A model generated the notes under the pieces. It was given only the letters and a program-made list of their open reading frames with translations. It ran no database searches and was not told the origin of the DNA. From Panax quinquefolius (lineage: Eukaryota > Streptophyta > Magnoliopsida > Apiales > Araliaceae): a stretch of DNA of 64,000 bases. The stretch's first letter is position 1; each line of letters begins with the position of its first letter. Positions 59,100-64,000 of this stretch are shown piece by piece. Made by a program: the position numbers and the translations under genes. The stretch spans positions 78,950,679-79,014,678 of the forward strand of contig CM035166.1 of NCBI GenBank assembly GCA_020205615.1. The letters are read 5' to 3'.

Positions 59100-62070
59100 T
59101 TCTTATGGTGAAAAGTTATCTTATGTCCTTGTCACGCCTATCCTCCTGCAATGGTTGCGCATAATGCCTCCGAGGAAGACATTGCTACTTTTAGAAAGTG
59201 GCAAGATGATGCATGATCATTCAATGCATCATGCTCGCATCTATGAGTAACGAGCTTTAAGCGTCGGCGATGAAACTATGGATGCTTCTACTATATTTCC
59301 GCACATCAAGTAGTTGATGGTGAGGAAAGTGGGACCGATAGATATCGAGATATCTAAGGAGCTCTTTCGATCTAGAATGGCCAATGGCACTATAAGTATG
59401 CATAAAAAGTTCTTAACATAATCAATTTGATTGATCAATTAGACAACTGGTTTTGCCATGGAAGGAGAGTTGAGCCAAGATTTGATCTTGCACTCACTCC
59501 CGGACTCCTTTTCAATTGTTGTGAATTTTTCATATGAACAAGCTAGATATCGACTTTCACGATTTGCTTAACATGTTGAAAAATTTTGAGAGTCACTTTC
59601 AACCAAGAAAGACCATGTCTCTTCTGGGTAGGGAAAAGAAGAAACGATTCAAAGAAGGTAAGCAGAAAGGCGTAAACAAAGGATAATAAGAACAAAAGCG
59701 TCACGGATAAGAAAGGAGTTTGCTTCCACCGCAATAAGCCCGACACCTTTGGAAAGAAAGCATGAGAAGCATCTTGCAAAGGCTAACCAAAAGAAGCTTA
59801 GTGAAGTTTTGGTTATAAATACAAATTTGTTCATGATTTAAAATAAATTTTCTTTAAGTCAAGGTTCTACTTGGGTATTGGATACCGACTTTGGTTATCA
59901 TAAATATAGATTTATGAAGGGACCAAGCAAAAGTAGAAAGTTAAACAAGATAAGTAATCCTATGTGTGGGAAATGAAGCAAAGGTTGTCTTTGATTAGCT
60001 ATAGAAACTTATAGTTTAGCCGCCACAGCAAATCTATTAAGTCGATAAGTTGTTATTGTATTCTAATTCTTGTTAGAAACATTATTTCCATTTTATTGTT
60101 GGACAATAAAATTTTTGGTATTATAATTAAGAACAATTGTTGTTCTATTTATAATAATAATGTTTCGTATAGAACTGAAAGATTACTTAATGGATTTTGT
60201 ATACTTGACTTACGTGAAAAATATATTTTGCAAATTGAACAAACTAGTATAAGAAAAGGAGATGATCATTCAAAGAGTTGAATGTATGTATTTGTTGAAA
60301 TATAAGTGTGAATTATTTGAAAGGTTCAAAGAATTCAGAAGTGAAACAAATTGGCAATGTATTAAGATTCTTTGATTAGATCAAGGAATAAATACTTGTG
60401 CAATAAGTTTCTAGATCATCTCAAATGTTTTTCTCATAATGGACGCCTCCTGATATGTAATAAATGATTTATGTATCTGAAATGAAAAATCGTACCTTGT
60501 TGGACATGGTGCGGTCCATAATGATTTTACCGACATTCCAAAGATCCCTCAGTGGTCATGTCCTAGAAATGGCTACATATCTACGAAAATGGTAACCTCA
60601 AAATCCCGGCCCCAAGACTCCATAAAAATTATGGATGGGGAGGATTCTAATCTTAAGTATGTTAAGTTAAGGGGTTGTCAACTTATGTGAAAAGGTTTCA
60701 AAGGATAAGCTTGGGACAAGATTTTATAAGTGTCGATTTGTGGGACATCCTAAAGTAAGTTTAGGTATATGTTCTATAATCCTACTTAGCAAAAGGTGTT
60801 GGTTCATGAAACACACGCCTTCTAAGATAAAGGTGTTTATCATTGAAGGGGATAGTGGGAGGATAATTGATCTTGAAGAGTTCAAGAACCACAAAACACT
60901 ATAAATCAAATAAGAGGAACTCGTAGATGTAACTATTATACCACAAATCGAATCGTAATTCGAATAGTATCAAGATACTGGAGGTATGGATTCATCATAG
61001 ATGATGTTGATGAGGTACACATCATAGAAGATGATGATCCAGTTATATACGATGAGGTAAGTGTTGTAGACACTCAGAGAAATGGATTGAAGCAAGTTTC
61101 TCAAATATGGAACATTCTTTTTGATGAGGCAATCAAAAGAGTTTGATTTTATCAAAAATAAGAATGAACCTAGTGTGTACAAAAGGGTGATTGGGAGCAT
61201 CGTGACATTCCTAGTACTATATGTTGATATACTACGGATAAGGAATGACATACCAATGCTACAATCAGTAAAGATAAAGTTGTCTAAACATTCCTCCATG
61301 AATGGTTTGGAAGAGTATCTTAATTGGGGATAAAATCTATATAGATAGATTTAAGAGGATGCTCGACTTAACCCAAGGCGTATATTCATTTGATGCTAAA
61401 GTCGTTTAGCATGACAAACTCAAGAGATGTCTCATGTCGATGAGTTATGGGTGTATCTCTCTTAATAGTCCCCAAAGACTCCAAAAGAGAGATCACATGA
61501 GTAACTATCATGTATGCAATGAAATATACGAGACACGATGTTGATCGGTCATAATCTCGGAGAAGTTCAACGTGAGTCGTTGAAAACATCTTAAAGTTCT
61601 TAACCAAAGACTAAGGATGTGAGCATACATGGTGGGTCTTAATTAAAACTAGAGGGTTTAACAGACTCAAGTTTTTTTAGACAGACCAAGACGACCGAAA
61701 GTCCACTTTAAGGTAAAGTGTTACCTTGAACGGTGGTGCAGTGAATTGGAAAAGGTTCCAAACAGCAAAGAGTTGTTGGTTTAGTGATAAAGACAATGTA
61801 TATACCTATAAATGAAGCTACAAGTTGATTGTTTGGATTAAAAGTTCATTACAGAACTAGGAATAGTTCCTAAGTCTCATCTTGGATCTAAACATGTGTT
61901 GTGGCACTTTCATTTGATTATTAGAATCATTGAAAGATGAGAAATCACTATAGAGATAGTGGACTCTCATGAACAACATTACATATCCATTAACTAAAGC
62001 TTATCCAACAATGAAGATAATCGTCACTTAGAGAAGAAGAGTATGAGATACCATGACGATTGACTTTTAG
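59100..62070 (+). pseudogene. Copia gag-pol remnant
   Basis: Segments readable in three frames, in the usual order. Gag: EEDIATFRKWQDDA near 59170, LPDSFSI-like and FHMNKLDIDFHDLLNMLKNF near 59500-59585, and a decayed zinc knuckle GVCFHRNKPDTF near 59715. Protease: STWVLDTDFGYHK near 59865. Integrase: YVYLLKYKCELFERFKEF near 60286, FLDHLKCFSHNGR near 60410, NRTLLDMVRS near 60490. RT: FDEAIKEFDFIKN near 61120 and LYVDILRIRNDIPML near 61220, where one residue of the catalytic YVDD pair is lost. RNase H: MSMSYG-like near 61435 and TLNGGAVNWK near 61717. Many stops; the element is dead. Confidence 0.85.
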
Positions 62071-62084
62071 TGCAAGTGGGAGAT
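62071..62084 (+). other. Polypurine tract of copia element
   Basis: TGCAAGTGGGAGAT directly before the 3' LTR, the standard copia form. Confidence 0.8.
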
Positions 62085-63970
62085 TGAAAGTAGTATGCGC
62101 ACAAGCCAATCATGTTTGATGATAAAGCATATACTTTGTAACAATCTTATTCATTTAATAATAAAAGTATTAATTTATTAAAGGCTTTTAATTATCTACA
62201 TAATCGTTGTTTTATAATATGTGATAAACCCATAGTTTTAAGCAATGCTTTTAGAATAATGATGATGATCATTCTAATGAGATCTAAATTCTTAGAAAGC
62301 TTAAAACTAAAATAGTTCCCAATCATTGGATTACTAAATTGGGGATTAGTGAATCCGGATCCTATAGATTGGTACATACGTTGCTTGCTTTCATTGGATG
62401 AGGATGATTGATCTCATGATCATTTGTGTGGAGACACTAAAGCAAGTATGTAGGTGCTTATTAGAGAATAAGTTCACTGAACGTGGCTCGCTAAGGAATA
62501 CCTAATGGAGTTTAACTTGCCCGTCAATAGGAATTCCTGTAGTGATAGTAGTACAAGTAATCCTTGGACTTGAGATCATCATAGTATCTTGTGTATGATG
62601 AGTTATACTTTGACTTATTCCTTAAGACCCTTAGGGTATATCAAAGGATATGCTTGGGTATAACAAGTTGTACATGGAGATAATATATGATCAATAAAGA
62701 ATCTACCACTTCTAATAAAAGAAGAGAAATGTCCTATGTGATTCGATAAATGACAACCCAGTAGTCCTTGTTTAAGGCATAATGAAATTAGAAAGGAGTT
62801 TCTAATTTGCATTATTTGGAGTTGTGCATTTAAGAGTTTAAATACATATAATTAAATAAAATAAGACTTGTGAAAGTAATTCCATGTCTTATATTTAATT
62901 GGGACATTGTATGGTGGAAGGATTGAATTATGACAGTAACTATTTACTCAAAGGTTCTTTAATGATTAATGTTGAAATCTATATTATCCGGAAAGTCGTT
63001 GATCGCTAGGGGAGGCTTATCCCTATTGTAGAATAAATATTATTTATTTAAATAAATTAATTATTTAATTTATTTATTTAAATAAGATTAGAATTGTTCT
63101 AATTGATTTATTCACAACTGGGTTTAATATGGAGAACCTAAAGGGTCACACCATAAAAGGAAGAATAATTATTTAAGAAGTTAATGGCATAATCGTAATA
63201 ATATGTTATGTATATTTAATTTAATCTATGGTGATAGAATAAATTAAATAACTTAATATTTATTATTTAATATTTTAGAAATATTAAATATAAATTAATA
63301 AGAGGAGTCTTATTAATATTATTATAATTATTATTATTTTAATTTCTAAAAGAGTTTAGGAATTAATTTAATATAAGTACTCTCATTTATTCCTAATTGG
63401 ATTAGGAAGGAAAATTAGTTAAAGGAGTTTAATTAATTATCCCTAATAAGATTAGGGAGCTTAATTAATTAAAAGAATTTAATTAATTAAATAAATCCCA
63501 ATTCCTTAATTGTTAAGGTGGGTTGCCCACATCTATAAATAAGAGGAGTTTTATTATGGGTGGTGTGGTTGTTGACTTTTACAACATACGTAATTCCAAT
63601 AGTTGGGAGAGTACGCCTTTTCTATAGAGATAGAAAAACTAGGGTTTAGCCAAACACCCCATCTTCTTGAATTCTTATTCTTCCTTGGTAGATCACCTCT
63701 AGAGGCCAAACACTTGGGTGGCTAACGTTGATCAAAGGAAGGAACCAAACCCGGTGGATTCAAGTTGAACGCGAAAGGATTGGAGGTGAACTTGTACCTG
63801 AGGAAGCTCGATCTTCAAGGGTATGATTTTATTCTTTATCTTTTCGTTTAATTAATAATTGTGCATAAAGGGTGATCCGTATATGGTTTGTAAAAATTTT
63901 AAACTCGATTTTTCCGTTCGCCGCACTTTTATGCAATTTGATTGCGTTCTTGAATATTACAAACCTAACA
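62085..63970 (+). repeat. 3' LTR of copia element, about 1886 bp
   Basis: It starts TGAAAGTAGTATGCGC after the PPT and ends CCTAACA. The last 1274 bp match the 5' LTR with few changes. A TCTATAAATAAGAGG TATA-like box lies near 63533. Mutation of the usual TGTTG start is possible. Confidence 0.85.
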
Positions 63971-64000
63971 TGGCCGGCCTGGCCTGACTCGTGGCACGTG
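63971..64000. other. Short GC-rich tail after the copia LTR
   Basis: The 30 bases after the LTR contain GGCCGGCCTGGCC and CACGTG, quite unlike the AT-rich surroundings. They are too short to identify. Confidence 0.3.

Larger units (their letters stand above)
55405..63970 (+). mobile_element. Degenerate Ty1/copia element with long LTRs and truncated 5' LTR
   Basis: 5' LTR part, PBS, untranslated repeats, decayed gag-pol, PPT and a full 3' LTR of about 1.9 kb, all on the plus strand. LTR length and protein motifs suggest the Angela/Tork side of the copia tree, but this is a guess. No TSD can be seen because the 5' end is missing. Confidence 0.85.

Noticed and set aside
59543..59834. Minus-strand ORFs within the copia gag region
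   Set aside because: Shadows of the plus-strand gag remnant, which has readable copia motifs.

Overview
This is AT-rich nuclear DNA of a flowering plant, most likely a eudicot. It has one intact multi-exon gene, nested LTR retrotransposons, Stowaway-like and hAT-like MITEs, a eukaryotic tRNA gene and no prokaryotic features. All names come from motifs I could read; no database search was run.

Layout: 1-6656 and 36.8-53 kb are piles of nested Ty3/gypsy LTRs and copia fragments. Four LTR families are named here only for this report: A (about 2.5 kb), B (about 4 kb), C (2.8 kb) and D (cut by the window edge). 6657-8151 holds a probable copia LTR. 8152-10657 is an intact solo LTR of family A. 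12218-23298 is a complete 11.1-kb Ty3/gypsy element of the Tat lineage on the minus strand. It has perfect 5-bp target-site duplications (TSDs), two RNase H domains, a 4 x 121-bp tandem array and an intron-containing antisense ORF with its own TATA box. 26.7-35.8 kb holds the only clear host protein gene, a MATE transporter of the FRD3/DTX42 type on the plus strand with 13 coding exons (558 aa). 53775-53847 is a tRNA gene, 54420-55172 a long-terminal-inverted-repeat element, and 55405-63970 a decayed copia element with long LTRs.

The most interesting result is a coherent signature of a ~36-kb inversion that includes the MATE gene and the Tat element. Two family A LTRs lie in opposite orientation at 2115-4558 and 37989-40493. 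Each is flanked by two TSD halves that do not match each other, but the halves match reciprocally between the two LTRs (TTTAT exactly, TAACY at 4 of 5 bases). If the interval is turned back, four things become whole at once: a copia RNase H reading frame, a solo LTR (A') with TSD TTATT, a family B element with TSD ATAGA, and both family A insertions. This is the footprint of ectopic recombination between inverted solo LTRs, or of an assembly mis-orientation between the same repeats. Long reads would tell the two apart.

The MATE gene is probably functional: every splice site is canonical and the frame is open throughout. Its introns carry an 875-bp hAT-like element, a 157-bp MITE and a 46-bp tandem repeat. 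Its leader exon has a diverged second copy about 1 kb upstream. All retroelement coding regions here are broken by stops and frameshifts.
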